A stretch of 64,000 nt of DNA from Bombyx mori (GCF_030269925.1 NC_085118.1:15931001-15995000), one strand, 5' to 3'. Counted from the stretch's first letter, positions 46,667-58,070 are shown. Translations and numbers: made by a program. Notes: a model not told the origin generated them from the sequence alone.

Positions 46667-46975
46667 GACACGCAAAATCGTGAAGCGTTCCACATTATTT
46701 CGCCCGCACTCTCCGCGCGCAATGCAGCTTTGCTGCTACGAGCTCAGCGGGTGCTCGCGGTGAGGGTCATCAGGGGGTACCGTACGATCTCCCGGGAGGT
46801 CGCCTGCGCCCTCGCCGGTTCCCTTCCTTGGGATCTCGAGGCCGAGGTAGCAGCTGCGGTATACCGGCGCAGGACACAGTCCCTGAGTCGGGAACGGACG
46901 CCCGGCCCGTCGGCTGTCGGTCGGTGGAGGCGTGCTGCGCGTCATCTGGCGTACGCTAAGTGGAGGGAGCGGAAA
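46618..46975 (+). mobile_element. R1-clade LINE fragment (C-terminal RT region)
   Basis: An open frame reads LLLRAQRVLAVRVIRGYRTI, then SREVACALAGSLPWDLEAEV and YRRR, the usual C-terminal segment of R1-clade (R1/TRAS/SART type) reverse transcriptases. GC-rich compared with its surroundings. Truncated at both sides, without catalytic motif. The frame runs on into the neighbouring Helitron by chance. Confidence 0.75.
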
Positions 46976-47185
46976 CAAAAGGAATCCGTACGACGGGGAG
47001 GACACATCAAAGGAAAAACAAAATTGTTATTTTTATTTATTTCCGAGCATTTTCATATTTATCTACCTTTTAAAGCTTCTCTGGACTTCCACAAATAATT
47101 TAAGACCAAAATTAGCCAAATCGGTCTAGCCGTTCTCGAGTTTTATCGAGACTAACGAACAGCAATTCATTTTTATATATATAGA
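46976..47185 (-). mobile_element. Helitron, family A, 3' side missing
   Basis: Matches family A from its TC end (47185) inward to aaacaaaaggaatccg, where it is replaced by an R1-type LINE fragment. About 80 bp including the CTAG end are absent at this junction. Confidence 0.65.
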
Positions 47186-47204
47186 TTTCGCGCACCGGAA
47201 GAAG

Positions 47205-47365
47205 TAGCGTGGGTAGGCCTCCCACAAGATAGACCGACGATCTATTGAGATTCACGGGGATCCGCCAGACAGCGCTAGACCGGTTTTTGTGGCGTGGCTT
47301 GGAAGAGGCCTAATACTATGTCCAGTAGTGGACGTCTGTGGGCTGATAAGAAGAAGATTATTTTT
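47205..47365 (+). mobile_element. RTE-clade LINE 3' tail
   Basis: cacggggatccgccagacag, ggcttggaagaggcc and gtggacgtctgtgggctgat followed by aagaagaag; same end as 40868-40996. Confidence 0.7.
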
Positions 47366-47444
47366 CGGAGTGTTCACAATGGCTTAGTCATTGTTTTGCG
47401 TTGCAGCGTGGTGTTTTTTTTTTATGTTCAACGAAACAATGCTT

Positions 47445-47545
47445 TTGCTAGAGCCAGTGTTAGCAAATTCTCTTAATTCAGGCCGTGAGCTTGCCTACCC
47501 GTCCGCGCGTTATTAGAATAGCCCTATAGGCAACCTATGATTAAA
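47445..47545 (+). repeat. Decayed jockey-type LINE 3' tail
   Basis: ttgctagagccagtgttagc, ggccgtgagcttgcctaccc; diverged relative to 29700-29800. Confidence 0.5.
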
Positions 47546-47885
47546 TAGGGAATTTTGTTTTTAAAAAAAAGCAGTCCAATACCGACCGACACTCTGTTTT
47601 ATTAGATTGCACTAAAAACGTTACACTAAAAACGTATCTATGTCATTATAATGGCCTCTCATAAATTTTAATGTCAATCTCATGCAAAACAAACTTAATG
47701 TATTTTTATGCCAATAAAAAAAATATATATATTGTAGCATAGAAATAAATGTGTCCGAATTTAAATATAGAACAACCAAATTTAATGTAACTTCGATATA
47801 TAACTCCACAACCTCGTTGTGTACTTGTAGTTGTACATACGGGTCAATAAAACAACTGTAGAATAAATAAAGTATTGGTGACATT

Positions 47886-48060
47886 TTATTGCTTACAATG
47901 GGCAGACATGTTTAGGGATCATCTGACATAAATCACTACGGAACCCGTAGACTCCATAAAGCAAATGCTGCTGTACGTCCTGAAATATGAGGTTAAAGTT
48001 TAAGTTGCTTAATGTCTGTCCCGCACTTGGAACCAGTGCGGGCTCACCTTATATCGACCG
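47886..48060 (-). repeat. Degenerate Bm1-like sequence
   Basis: tttattgcttacaatgggcag and later tccataaagcaaatgctg follow the Bm1 order with heavy divergence. Confidence 0.3.
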
Positions 48061-49619
48061 ATAAGAATCTATTTTCGTAACAAATATTTTCATAAATTAT
48101 ATCCCAGTGTAGCAGCTATAAATGATATGTGGTTGAAAAAAAAAATACTTTTACACACAAAGGTATTGTCAGTTCTATCAACATAAGCAGTCTTGGAAAA
48201 TTTTATCACATCGGAAAATCACGTTAATTTTCGAATGAATTGCATTGCTGGGGTTTCGCATTTCATTATATTTTGATTTCAAAGTATCTTCATGAAATGT
48301 TTTTGGTTTTGTGAATTATTGGAAATTTTCCTTCCTTTGCCTTTGTATACATTATATTGTAGAGAAGCTCTATTGAATATGATCCTTTTTTTTTTTATTT
48401 ATAATTAAAATTCCTTGGAAGATGGCATAGTGCTTGATAATTGAAATGTTAGTTAAGAAGTGAAATCTGATAAAAAAGGTGAAAATTATTAATTAAATAC
48501 TCTTAATAAGCTAGACTTTTTTTAGAACATCCCTACTTTTGTATAAAATATTAGCAGTTTTAATGAAACATGAATGACTGAAATCCTTTGGATAAAATTA
48601 GTAACGTCTAATATTGCTTAATAAATGTTCATTAAATTTATCGACTTTAAAAATTAAAAAAAATAAAAATCCCAATCAATTTCGATAAATTAAATAAAAA
48701 CAAACTGTATCAAAACGTAAAACTGTAATTCTGGTCAACGTCTAAAAAGTTTAACTCATCTGTGCCCATATACAATGAAAGCGAATACCGATCAAAATTC
48801 AGATGATTTTCTCCGAATAGAAGATATTGAGGGAATACCTTATATTAAAATGTAATAAAAGTCCTCTCCGCTAATATAATTCTGCGGCGTGGACCGCGCC
48901 TAAGGCGAGTGGAATGTACATGAATTGATTCGGTTAATAACTGCGGGCTTATTAATATTACTTGCTTTAGGAAAACACACATTTTTATTCAATCCTGGCA
49001 ATCAATGATTTCGATATATTTTAAATGGTATAACAAAATAAATACAATTTGTAACAAAACCCCTCATTACATACATACCTATTCTAAAAAAATATACATA
49101 CAAAAATATGTTATTTGTATATTCTGCACCAACTCAATCCGCCTAATATTTAAATGGTTAGGTTTTCCGCTTTACGATAAAAGTTTGAAGTGATTATAGC
49201 ATTCAGATGAATACAAAATATATTGCAGGCCTCTACAGTATTACAATCTGAGAATGACTACGAATTACAACAGATAGCTTGATGTGAAGCTTCATTCTAC
49301 AGTTTTATCCAAAAAAAAATTGCAATTGATGTTACATGATAAAAGCGATGTAAACGACTTTAAACAAAATAATAAAGCTGAAAAGTCGTGCGCTACTATT
49401 TTACGTGTGGCATACCTACAATATAATTGAGAAATCAACCTCATGTATCAAGGTATTTTGCGGCGTTCACGTCTGATATCTGTGGGCTCCGGTAACCGAC
49501 TAATATCATTCAACGCAAAATGATAGGTGTGATATTAAACGTAATATTTGCACATGCGAATATGCGTTTGTCTGGTCTCATAACGGGCCCGTTTGTTGAA
49601 TAAAACGCAACTGTCTCAC
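48061..49619. other. No gene recognised upstream of PACRG
   Basis: AT-rich with no open frame above about 60 codons. No sign of a divergent gene such as parkin next to PACRG. Confidence 0.5.
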
Positions 49620-49878
49620 TCACAAAATCATCCCGTATGTTTTCATGAGGTTCGGCGGTAGCTACCCCGCGGCGCTACCGTCGCCCAATCGATATGCCCC
49701 GGTTGCCAAGCAACGCTCATGTTGCAAAATAAACAATCAGAATCGGAGGCCGGCCCTTGAACAAATTTACCTTCTTATTTTATTACTTGTGTCAACATTT
49801 TAGATCGATATTATCAGATTATTTGCTTGAGACGTTTTTACACTGTGTATCATGTTTTTTTGATTTATTATCGCTAAA
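49620..49878 (+). promoter_or_regulatory. PACRG promoter / 5' UTR region
   Basis: A GC-richer island (about 49640-49765) in AT-rich surroundings. It contains an inverted repeat cggtagc...gctaccg (about 49655-49680), a CCAAT box, a DRE-like site and the X-box. No clear TATA box at a fitting distance. Transcription start not determinable from sequence alone. Confidence 0.5.
49702..49714 (+). promoter_or_regulatory. RFX-type X-box in the PACRG promoter
   Basis: The 13 bases gttgccaagcaac fit the X-box consensus GTNRCC(0-3N)RGYAAC with a one-base spacer. It lies 165 bp before the PACRG ATG, within the usual range for ciliary genes under RFX control. A CCAAT (49685-49689) and a DRE-like tcgata (49690-49695) stand just upstream. 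Motif match is direct; RFX binding is inferred. Confidence 0.75.
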
Positions 49879-50014
49879 ATGGTTCTGTTGCCGCCCTGTG
49901 TGCCACAGAGCTGCGGAAAGGATTTCAGGAATTCTCTGAAGAAACCGAGCCCTAATTATCCTTATGGCTATAAGACGAGGAAGCCAAGAATCGTTCCGGC
50001 TTTTACGATACAAG
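49879..50014 (+). CDS. PACRG: PACRG coding exon 1
   Basis: Encodes residues 1-45 plus the first base of codon 46. It ends in VPAFTIQ just before the donor gttaga at 50015. The FTIQ followed across the intron by ALQKNT matches the conserved entry to the PACRG fold, which is what joins this exon to the next one. The first 35 residues are proline- and lysine-rich and variable in the family. Confidence 0.9.
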
Positions 50015-53000
50015 GTTAGAGGAATATTTTGGTAATATTTAAATACGATTTTCAAATGCTTCTGTCATCTTGATCTCAGCACTTTTGTCGTGGATAGTGG
50101 ATAATGTATACACGGAAGCATTCGGTAGATTCTCAATGTTTTCGAAAGCTGTCCTCCCCCTAAATGCGCTTCCAGATCTGGAATTTCCAGGCGTTTCGGG
50201 TACACTGGACCATAATATATAACTAAAATAATTTTGTTCATTGGAAATGCTTAAATAGCCATTTTCAAAGCCGACTTTCATAGAAATAAGCTGTTTGACA
50301 AATAAATACAATAATATGTACCATTAGATTAAATCATATAACAGTTCATATGACTACAGCTTGGAAAAGCTAAATAAATATACTTTGCTTTAAAAATGAA
50401 AATTTATATTTTTTTCATAATTATACTAATAACAATATTTGCCAACAATATTTGCTATGTGTACGAGCATTACTATAATTCTCATGTTGTATTTATTATT
50501 TTAGCTGTTCTACACACACTCATCACTTTTAATTATTATTCTCATAATCCTCTCGCAGGTCTGCTGGAAGAGATTTCTTAAAGAAATAAGCAGTGCCTTT
50601 GTACATTATTTTCCTATTACTTTGTCCTATGTCTTTAGAATTTACAATGGGGAGTGTTCCGAGGAGTTGTTCAATTTAATAGAAGCCGCTGATTTTCGCA
50701 ACCGATCGTTTCGCCGGAACTATCATCCGCACCATCTGGATGGTTGGCGTTGGCGACTACAATGCGTTTTAAAAACAGTTTTCTGCCACGCACAGTAAAT
50801 CTCTGGAATTCGTTGCCATCAGCGGTCTTCCCCAACAACTGCGACATTGGGTTATTCAAGAAAAGAGCATATTCTTATCTGAAGGGTAGGCAACGCACTG
50901 GCGTAAACGCTGGTGACCGTGGGCGGCGGTGAATCACTTACCATCAGGTGACCCGTCTTGCTCGTTGGCCTCTTAGTTGTTAAAAAAAAAAAAAAAAATG
51001 TCTTGTTTATTGTGTGTACATAAATAAATAAAAAAGAAACTAATATATGCAGTTTTTCTATAGATATAATCTAATAGTAAAACAAAATCTAAAGTGGGCA
51101 TTGTTTCCATAATAAGATTTGTGTGTAGCCACTGTTTCGCTTGCCACTGTATGATTTAAATAAAAAAGGTTCCTATAACGTCTGTTTGTTTCAGCATTAC
51201 AAAAGAACACAAAAGTAGTGCCACCTCCAAAATGTGGCGTCTTCGATCCCCTGCCTCCGAGACCGACGATGTTCAGAAAATGTTATCAAAGAGGCGAATT
51301 TCCCGTCTGCATCGAGTTCACTATTACCGGAAAACAATTGGCTTGGAAGGTTGTTAACCTCAATGTGTTTTATTCTGGTACTGTAAGACTAACTGGGAAA
51401 GGCGGTTGAAAAATTGGAGTACATTATAGTTGAAAATACTATTGACTATAGCATAGCCTATGCCATGAGGCGTATTTTAATCTATTGTTGAATTTTCATG
51501 ATCGCTATTATTAGAGATTTGTTTTAAAAGGAAACAATATGGCGGTCAAGTGGCAAAATGTAGGGAGCTATTAAATACTCCTGAAAATAGAAAGGATGAA
51601 TGAATCTAATGATTATTATATTAGTTTTGTTTCTTAGAAAGCGTGTTTGAGTTTTCTGGTTTTGTACCGTCGTCCTCAGAGTATTATAATATCAGCGTAC
51701 CGTGACAGTCGTGAAGCAGTAATGCGTTTCGGTTTGAAGGATGGGGCAGTCGTTGTAACTATACTGAGACCTTAGAACTTATATCTCAAGATGGGTGGCG
51801 GCATTTACGTTGTAGATGTCTGTGGGCTCCGGTAACCATAATATAAGGAATAAAAAAGAAGGTTATCAGCATCTACTGGTTATAGAGCGCAAAATGAGTC
51901 TGCATGGATGGGTACTACTATCAACCCTGCTTCTGATGAAATAATCCTTCCGAGAGGGACAGTCTAACGACTGTGTCACCAGAACTGAAACCTTGGGCTC
52001 GTATCTTAGGGTATATCGGCTTTGTTGGTATGGTATCTGTGGGCTTTGAAAGCTATTTGTTGTCAGCTGGGTTGTAAGTTCTATATCAATAAAAAATATA
52101 AAAAGAAAATGTGATGTAGTCAACTCGCAAGATGTGTGGGTAAATTTATGCTGATGAAACCGAGTGAGGCACAGAGGGTCTAGTCTTTGACACAAATAGG
52201 AAAACTATATAATACTAGCCGTACTCGCCCGCTTCGCTGGGCATTTAAAACTAACATTATTAGTTATTGTCATTATTATTAGGGAGTCCAATACTCATAT
52301 AAATATTAGCCTATCCATTAAGTACATGTATTTTCTACAATGATACGAAATTTTAAGTCAATCGAATGCGCGAATCAGTAGTTATAACGGAACATCCGTA
52401 AAAACCACTGTAGATTTATATATTCGTATAGACTATAGAGTATAGATTAAGTAAGATTATAGTTCATTATTATTTTTAAGACGCGACTGAAATCGTCGAT
52501 GTAGTCTTACGGTTGTTTGATGTTTGTGTCATTAGCGTAATGGCATATATAGGTATAGGCTACGATAATAAATTCATATTTCGTTTTGGATGCGATCTGA
52601 AAAAAAAATGTGTAGCTCGCTGTATAGGGTATTAATTCACTTTCGAACCATTCATATTCTCCCTTAGGTTCCCATAGAGAAACTGGACTTCCATCACTAC
52701 CTGCCGATGTTCTTTGACGGCCTAGCCGAGGGCACTTATCCTTACAGCTTCATCGTCGAACGTGGTATTCATGACCTCGTGACTAAAGGCTCGTACAAGA
52801 TACTTCCCGTAGTCCCGCAGCTAATCATTCCCATAAAAAGTAAGTGCCGGTTTTTTATTTGTTTAAGAGGCCCAGCCCATTCCGGGGTGAGTGGTTACAG
52901 CGTTTGAAGAAGGACGTTATTCATTTTTGACCAGCGAGTAAAATATTGGATAGCTGATGTCCGAGAACAACAGTAACAATTCGCCATTTAATCTGCTTTT

Positions 53001-56000
53001 GATTGTAACAAAATGCATCAGTTGTCAGGAGCGGGAGCTAATAAAATAACACGGTATAGATAGCCTGAAGATATGCACCTATACCGTACCTGGTGTTATT
53101 TGGTTACTGGAGCCCATAGATATCTACAACGTAAATGCCGCCACCCACCTTGAGATATGAGTTCTAAGGTCTCAGTATAGTTACAACGGCTGCCCCACCG
53201 TTCAAACCGAAACGCATTACTGCTTCACGGCAGAAATAGCCAGGGTGGTGGTACCTACCCGCGCGGACTCACAAGAGGTCCTATCACCAGTAATTACGCA
53301 AATTATAATTGCGGGTTTGATTTTTATACTCGATGCTATTCCTTCACCGTGGAAGACAATCGCGAACATTTGTTGAGTACGTATTTCATTAGAAAAAATG
53401 GTACCCGCTTGAGATTCGAACACCGGTGCATCGCTCAACACGAACGCACCGGACGTCTTATTCTTTAAGCCACGACGACTTTCAAAGATAGAAGACTAAT
53501 TTTTTTAACAAAACCCAGACACGAAGATCTTAACGTACAAACACATCACAGGTGGTTTCAAGTTAATTTTCAATTATTTGTAATCAGTCATCTATTTAAC
53601 CCTAACCCACTAAAACCATTAAAAACCACTAAAGCTCTACTCCTAATTCAAGTTTGCAATTTTAGATGCCTTGGCGACGAAGCGCCCTGCAGTCATCTGT
53701 CACGCCCTAAAATGCATTCAAATGATTGTGACGGGGTCTGATAGGGTTGGTGAAGCCCTTGTCCCTTACTACAGACAGATCCTACCGGTATTAAACTTGT
53801 TTAAGGACAGAAATCGTAAGTACTAATCTACTAGATTTAAAATATTGTAAAGCCCTTCTTTATTATTTTCAATTGAAATATTCCGAGTTTATAAATATTT
53901 TACGGTTACGAATAATATTACTAAGTTGTAGTATTTGTTTTACTATAACTATTACTACAACAATACCATTTTACTACTGATGTTTATTATCAATGCTTAA
54001 ATTGTTTGTTAATAAATATTAGCAGTAAGTCAGTGGCTCATCTTATTAATGAAAAGTTTCTGACATATATTTTTTTTTTTTTATATTATTGTTTCTGGGA
54101 AATTTATCTATGTTTACCTCGTGTCACGGCATTATATTGTTGATAGTTCAAGCAGTTTATATTATGTAATTTGATGTAAAGTAACCCAATATTGATTCTT
54201 GGTAGAAACAAACAGGAAAGTAAATTCAGAATACACGGTACTATGAACTGTCCAAACCAAAAATGAGAGTCAAACCAAGTCGCGCAAGCCGTGTAAAATC
54301 AGGACCTTTGCGACTACTCCTTCTGTTACTCTATCTATCTAGGTCATAAAATAAATAATCTTATCCATAATTAAATAAAGCAATAAAAAATCCTGAAGAT
54401 GGTATGGCACTTGTTAAATGTTCAAGCAACCTTTAACGACAAACAATTCCCGAAACGCTACCTTGTCGCGAAATGAGCGAAACATGGCGAGCACATGACA
54501 CCCCAGCCGCAACTATTTTGCAACAAAAGAAAATGGGCTGCAACCGTTCTAAGCACACGGGCGATGAAAAAGTCGTTTCGATAAAATTTATTGGAATGCT
54601 TGAGAAATACCTTTGCGATAGTTATTGAAATCTTTCCAATTTGAAAATGCTATTGATAGAAAATGCAATTATAATAATTTTTCATCTTTTTCAATTTTCA
54701 AAGTTAGTTATAAAATAATAAACTTAATGGTCTTAATTATCGCGATAAATAGTATTAATAATACATCTGGAATGACCGGGAATAGTGTTAAATTTAAAAT
54801 TTTTAATTAACAAAATAAGCACTTAAAATATTTATATAAAAAAACAAAGTTGATATGAGCCAAATTTCTTTACAAATTTCTGAATTTGTCCAATCAATAG
54901 CTACAGCACCCATGTAACTTTCTTTAACAATGAAAAGGATATAAATGCTATTTTCAAATCGCTCGTCTGCAATACGCATTGAACAAAAACCGGTAGCCGA
55001 TGGGGTTCGTCGAATTCCCGTAACAATGCGCGGTCAGGTGTCAGACCACGTTGAGTGGCACGCCGCTCGTGTGACGTGACACGAAATCAGTTAACTTTTA
55101 CGTTATCGAGAACGTTAAAAACTCACACTGAGGACACCGTACTGATACAACAACGTTTAGGGACGTGGGGACATATCGTAACCCGATTTACTGTGCTAAC
55201 AATGTTTTTTGATGTGTCTTTATGGCATTGTAGATTTTATTTCTTTGACTTTCTCAAAAAATAATAAATTATTAGATCTGCGACGTTGGTTTAAATGTCG
55301 AAAACACATTTTCATTGTCCCTTAAAATTCCTTTAAATAAGGAAGTTATTGATTTAATAAAAATTAAGTTATTACTGATTTTCGTTCAAAATAATTAATA
55401 TATGAAATATTTCAATGTATTTTTGCTCTATATAAATATTTAAGGTTGCTTCAAAATATGTGAAAAGTGTTGCGATTTGAGTATTCCGTTTTTATTTCAA
55501 ACAATATCGATTTTACGTGCCCCACACTATTTTACTTTTGTAATTAATCTACTCGGGATGTTCTGACAAGTCTATTAGGTCGAAAACAATATGTCGACGT
55601 CTGGCGTTCGCGCGTGTCAATTATTTTGAGCGCCGAGAATGATTGATGGCAGTCAATTGAGATGCGAAACCGTGTAACCAATATAGACGCTGTCGAGATT
55701 CCAACCAAAAGTATCGTTGGGAATCGTACAAATATTTTCAGATACAATTTTAGCTTTTTACTAGTAGTGCTGTGATGTGGACATGCTTATTTCTATGACA
55801 CTCTAAAGATAGGAATTACTATGATAATGTCGAACTTACTGGTGATAGGACCTCTTGTGAGTCCGCGCGGGTAGGTACCACCACCACGCCTATTTCTGCC
55901 GTCAAGCAGTAATGCGTTTCGGTTTGAAGGGTGGGGCAGCAGTTGTAACTGTACTTGAGATCTTAGAACTTATATCTTAAGGTGGGTGGCGCATTTACGT

Positions 56001-56385
56001 TGTGGATGTCTATGGGCTCCAGCGACCACTTAAAATCAGGTGGGCTGTGAGCTCATCCACTTATCTAAGCAATAAATAAATAAAAACTTAGATCTACTAT
56101 ATTGATTTGAACTTCGCATCTCTTGATACGCGTACGTTGGGTGCCTAATTCTTAAGGCGATGATTATATTTGTCTGTATTCATAAAGAATCTCAGCTCTA
56201 TTCTACTTAAGGCTATGTTCTTAGGAAACATGGGGTCCGGTATCGATCACACGACGACGAGGGGCGAGAACGTTGGCGACCTCATCGAGGACACGCTGCA
56301 GATATTGGAACGCTACGGTGGTCCGGACGCATTCATAAACATTAAATACATGATACCGACCTACGAGTCTTGCGTTTTGAATTAG
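49879..56385 (+). CDS. PACRG: PACRG (parkin co-regulated gene protein), complete, five coding exons
   Basis: Coding exons are 49879-50014, 51195-51349, 52668-52839, 53666-53815 and 56225-56385 (stop TAG). All introns are GT-AG, phases agree at every junction, and the sum is 774 nt, or 257 residues, the length I know for the shorter human isoform. The whole protein after about residue 40 reads as the ParcG family: [85 protein letters not shown] and the terminal [16 protein letters not shown]. Known role: with CFAP20 it forms the inner junction between A and B tubules of axonemal doublets; in insects that means sperm flagella and sensory cilia. The ATG is the first after an in-frame TGA (49861-49863) and has a good context (A at -3, G at +4). 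No frameshift or internal stop was seen. Introns carry Bm1, LINE and Helitron insertions. Identification is firm; expression is inferred. Confidence 0.95.
50039..50311 (-). CDS. Unrecognised antisense ORF inside PACRG intron 1
   Basis: A 90-codon minus-strand frame with a mixed, protein-like composition in its second half ([20 protein letters not shown], then [14 protein letters not shown]). It starts 25 bp after the exon 1 donor. No family recognised, no clear splice sites, and no repeat detected at this place. It may be a remnant or chance. Confidence 0.15.
   Translation of the reverse strand: MYLFVKQLISMKVGFENGYLSISNEQNYFSYILWSSVPETPGNSRSGSAFRGRTAFENIENLPNASVYTLSTIHDKSAEIKMTEAFENRI
50630..50995 (+). 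mobile_element. LINE C-terminal fragment in PACRG intron 1
   Basis: Across a frameshift: [20 protein letters not shown], then [20 protein letters not shown] and [15 protein letters not shown], then a short 3' UTR and about 16 A. Sense with the gene. Confidence 0.8.
51195..51349 (+). CDS. PACRG: PACRG coding exon 2
   Basis: Preceded by a tttgtttcag acceptor; the first two bases complete an alanine codon begun in exon 1. Encodes [20 protein letters not shown] and onward to QLAWK, then the donor gttgtt. This is the conserved start of the ParcG domain. Confidence 0.94.
51706..51858 (+). mobile_element. Bm1 SINE, partial, in PACRG intron 2
   Basis: gtcgtgaagcagtaatgcg to gctccggtaaccat, then a decayed A-rich end. 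Confidence 0.85.
52215..52446 (-). mobile_element. Helitron-like element, family C, in PACRG intron 2
   Basis: On the minus strand from TCTATACTCTATAG to GGCTAG, flanked A/T. A hairpin-capable gcccagcgaagcgggc lies some ten bases before the CTAG end. About 232 bp, no coding content. Confidence 0.5.
52668..52839 (+). CDS. PACRG: PACRG coding exon 3
   Basis: Acceptor cccttag, donor gtaagt. Encodes [19 protein letters not shown] through [13 protein letters not shown] and ends one base into an asparagine codon. These helices are the most conserved part of the family. Confidence 0.95.
53090..53483 (-). mobile_element. Bm1 SINE, nearly full length, in PACRG intron 3
   Basis: From cctggtgttatttggttactg to the tRNA-like head (ttaagccacgacgac at 53465-53479). 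The B box region (gagattcgaac) is slightly altered. Confidence 0.9.
53666..53815 (+). CDS. PACRG: PACRG coding exon 4
   Basis: Acceptor caattttag, donor gtaagt. Encodes [20 protein letters not shown] through [19 protein letters not shown] and ends one base into an arginine codon. The [12 protein letters not shown] block is near-identical to other PACRG proteins. Confidence 0.95.
53816..56224 (+). other. PACRG intron 4
   Basis: 2.4 kb. Contains the Bm1 at 55840-56082 and a GC-richer patch at 54990-55220 (caggtgtcagaccacgttg, ggacacgtggggac-like words) of unknown nature. No alternative exon recognised. Confidence 0.6.
55840..56082 (+). mobile_element. Bm1 SINE, partial, in PACRG intron 4
   Basis: tactggtgataggacctctt to tatctaagcaataaataaat; ends about 140 bp before exon 5. 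Confidence 0.9.
56225..56385 (+). CDS. PACRG: PACRG coding exon 5 (terminal)
   Basis: Acceptor gttcttag. Encodes [20 protein letters not shown] through [16 protein letters not shown] and the TAG stop at 56383-56385. The C-terminal PTYESC.LN is the family signature. Confidence 0.95.
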
Positions 56386-57043
56386 CATGGTTCTTTTTTT
56401 TTTTGCGTGAGCAATTTTTATTATGTGAGCAATCGATGCTGACGATTTTTTTTTACTACTATAATTTATTAGCTACAGCCTAGTTTGTTGATAAATTTAA
56501 AATTTGCGACGTAAAATGAAAATAGGTATTTTCGAATCATTTTTTTTTGTTGATGAGAAATTCGTGAATTGCTTGAATATTAATATTGTTTCGCTCAAGT
56601 ATGTTTTTTTCACTGTTAATTCACTAAGTACTAGTCTTATGACGTAATAAGTTTTTACTGCTAAACTAATTACAGTATTGCTTAGGTTTTAATGTTAACA
56701 TCGAAAAAAATTCACGATTTTTTATTTTATTTTTAAACAATACTTGTAGGAGCAGCATGAACAAAATTATAAATTCATCGAATTCAGAGGATCCTTTCAA
56801 AGTTTTCTTCGAAATTTATTGTATATGATAAAGGAACGAACCATTAAATTCTGTAAAAAGTAGACGAGCCTTGTTAACAGATCGAAAGTAAATGAATGAT
56901 GTAAAATAATTTAATGATAATAATGATTGTACTGTGATTCTGTATTGCAATATTATAATTTATAATTAAAATTATGTTTAAAAACTGTTATTAGTTTTAG
57001 TAAGTTTTGTTTGATACGCTTTTTACGAATGTTTTTATTTAAT

Positions 57044-57049
57044 AATAAA
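57044..57049 (+). terminator. Candidate PACRG polyadenylation signal
   Basis: An AATAAA follows the stop codon by about 660 bp. The intervening sequence is AT-rich with no other recognised feature, consistent with a 3' UTR. Earlier variant signals exist, so the end used is uncertain. Confidence 0.3.
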
Positions 57050-57206
57050 TTGGTTGTGAAAAATATTTTATTTTAAATTTCCTTCAATGATTCCGACATC
57101 ATTGTCATTCGTATACTTCGTATAGTTATACATATTTACCCAAATAATTGGTGATTTACACCAGCTGATACCGGAACAGACTGGGGATAGACTGATACCG
57201 GAAAGA

Positions 57207-57444
57207 TATGAGTTCTAAGGTCTCAATATAGTTACAACGGCTGCCCCACCCTTCAAACCGAAACGCATTACTGCTTCACGGCAGAAATAGGCGGGGTGGT
57301 GGTACCCACCCGTGCGGACTCACAAGAGGTTCTACCTCCAGGAAGAAAGGTGGGTGGCCGCACTTACGTAGTATATGTCTATTGGCTCCGGTAACCACTT
57401 AACACCAAGTGGGGTGCGAGCTCGTCCACCCATCTATACATTAA
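57207..57444. mobile_element. Two Bm1 fragments in opposite orientation
   Basis: 57207-57341 minus (atgagttctaaggtctcaat to gaggttctacctcca) and 57345-57444 plus (ggtgggtggccgcacttac to gtccacccatctata). Confidence 0.85.
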
Positions 57445-57858
57445 AATAAAAATACAAACATACATACATTTTGGATACTGCATAAGAGGATAACAAATGA
57501 GAGTTTCTAGTAGGTGCTCTTGAAATCTGCGACGATCAATCTCGTGCTAAGCCTGGATCCAATCAATAGTCTCTGCCCACTAAGTTAAACAGTGGAGCGG
57601 CTTTATCAAAAGGGTCCCTGCAGTCAATGTTTAGATCAGCCGGGCAAAAGCAATTTACAGCCTGGCAACCAGAATTCAGAGCCACGCATGCATGCAATTT
57701 GCATTGCATGATGTTAGGGATGCTGGATCAGAATTTGGGGATGAATTTTAAAACATTCAATAGCTTTGAGTTCGGACACGTGTATCGCAGATTAGCCCAC
57801 GGATTGCTTAGCGTTAAAAGGTTATAGGAACACTACGAAAATAAACAGTAAAATATAG

Positions 57859-58070
57859 TTTTTTTTATTGCCGTATAGGCAGACGAGCATACGGCCTGAT
57901 GGTGAGCGGTTACCGTCGCTCATGGACGCTCAGCAATGCCAGGGGCAGAGCCAAGTCGCTGCCTACCGTTTAATACTCTCCACAAGCCTCGTTTGAAGAA
58001 GGACATGTCATAGCTCTCGGGAAACACCGTGGAGGGGAGCTCATTTCATAGCCGGATAATTTAAAAAGGA
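57859..58070 (-). mobile_element. LINE 3' tail (ggcagcggctt family), reversed
   Basis: ttttttattgccgtataggc, gtcgctcatggacgctcagc and ggacatgtcatagctctcgg are the reverse of the tail at 35500-35745. Confidence 0.75.

Noticed and set aside
46595..47098. A 167-residue fusion protein
   Set aside because: The frame joins an R1 fragment and Helitron DNA by chance; no start or promoter supports it.
57627..57827. 66-codon plus-strand frame (begins MFRSAGQKQF) as a gene
   Set aside because: No recognisable family, no splice context, and it lies in a repeat-dense stretch; left as unassigned.
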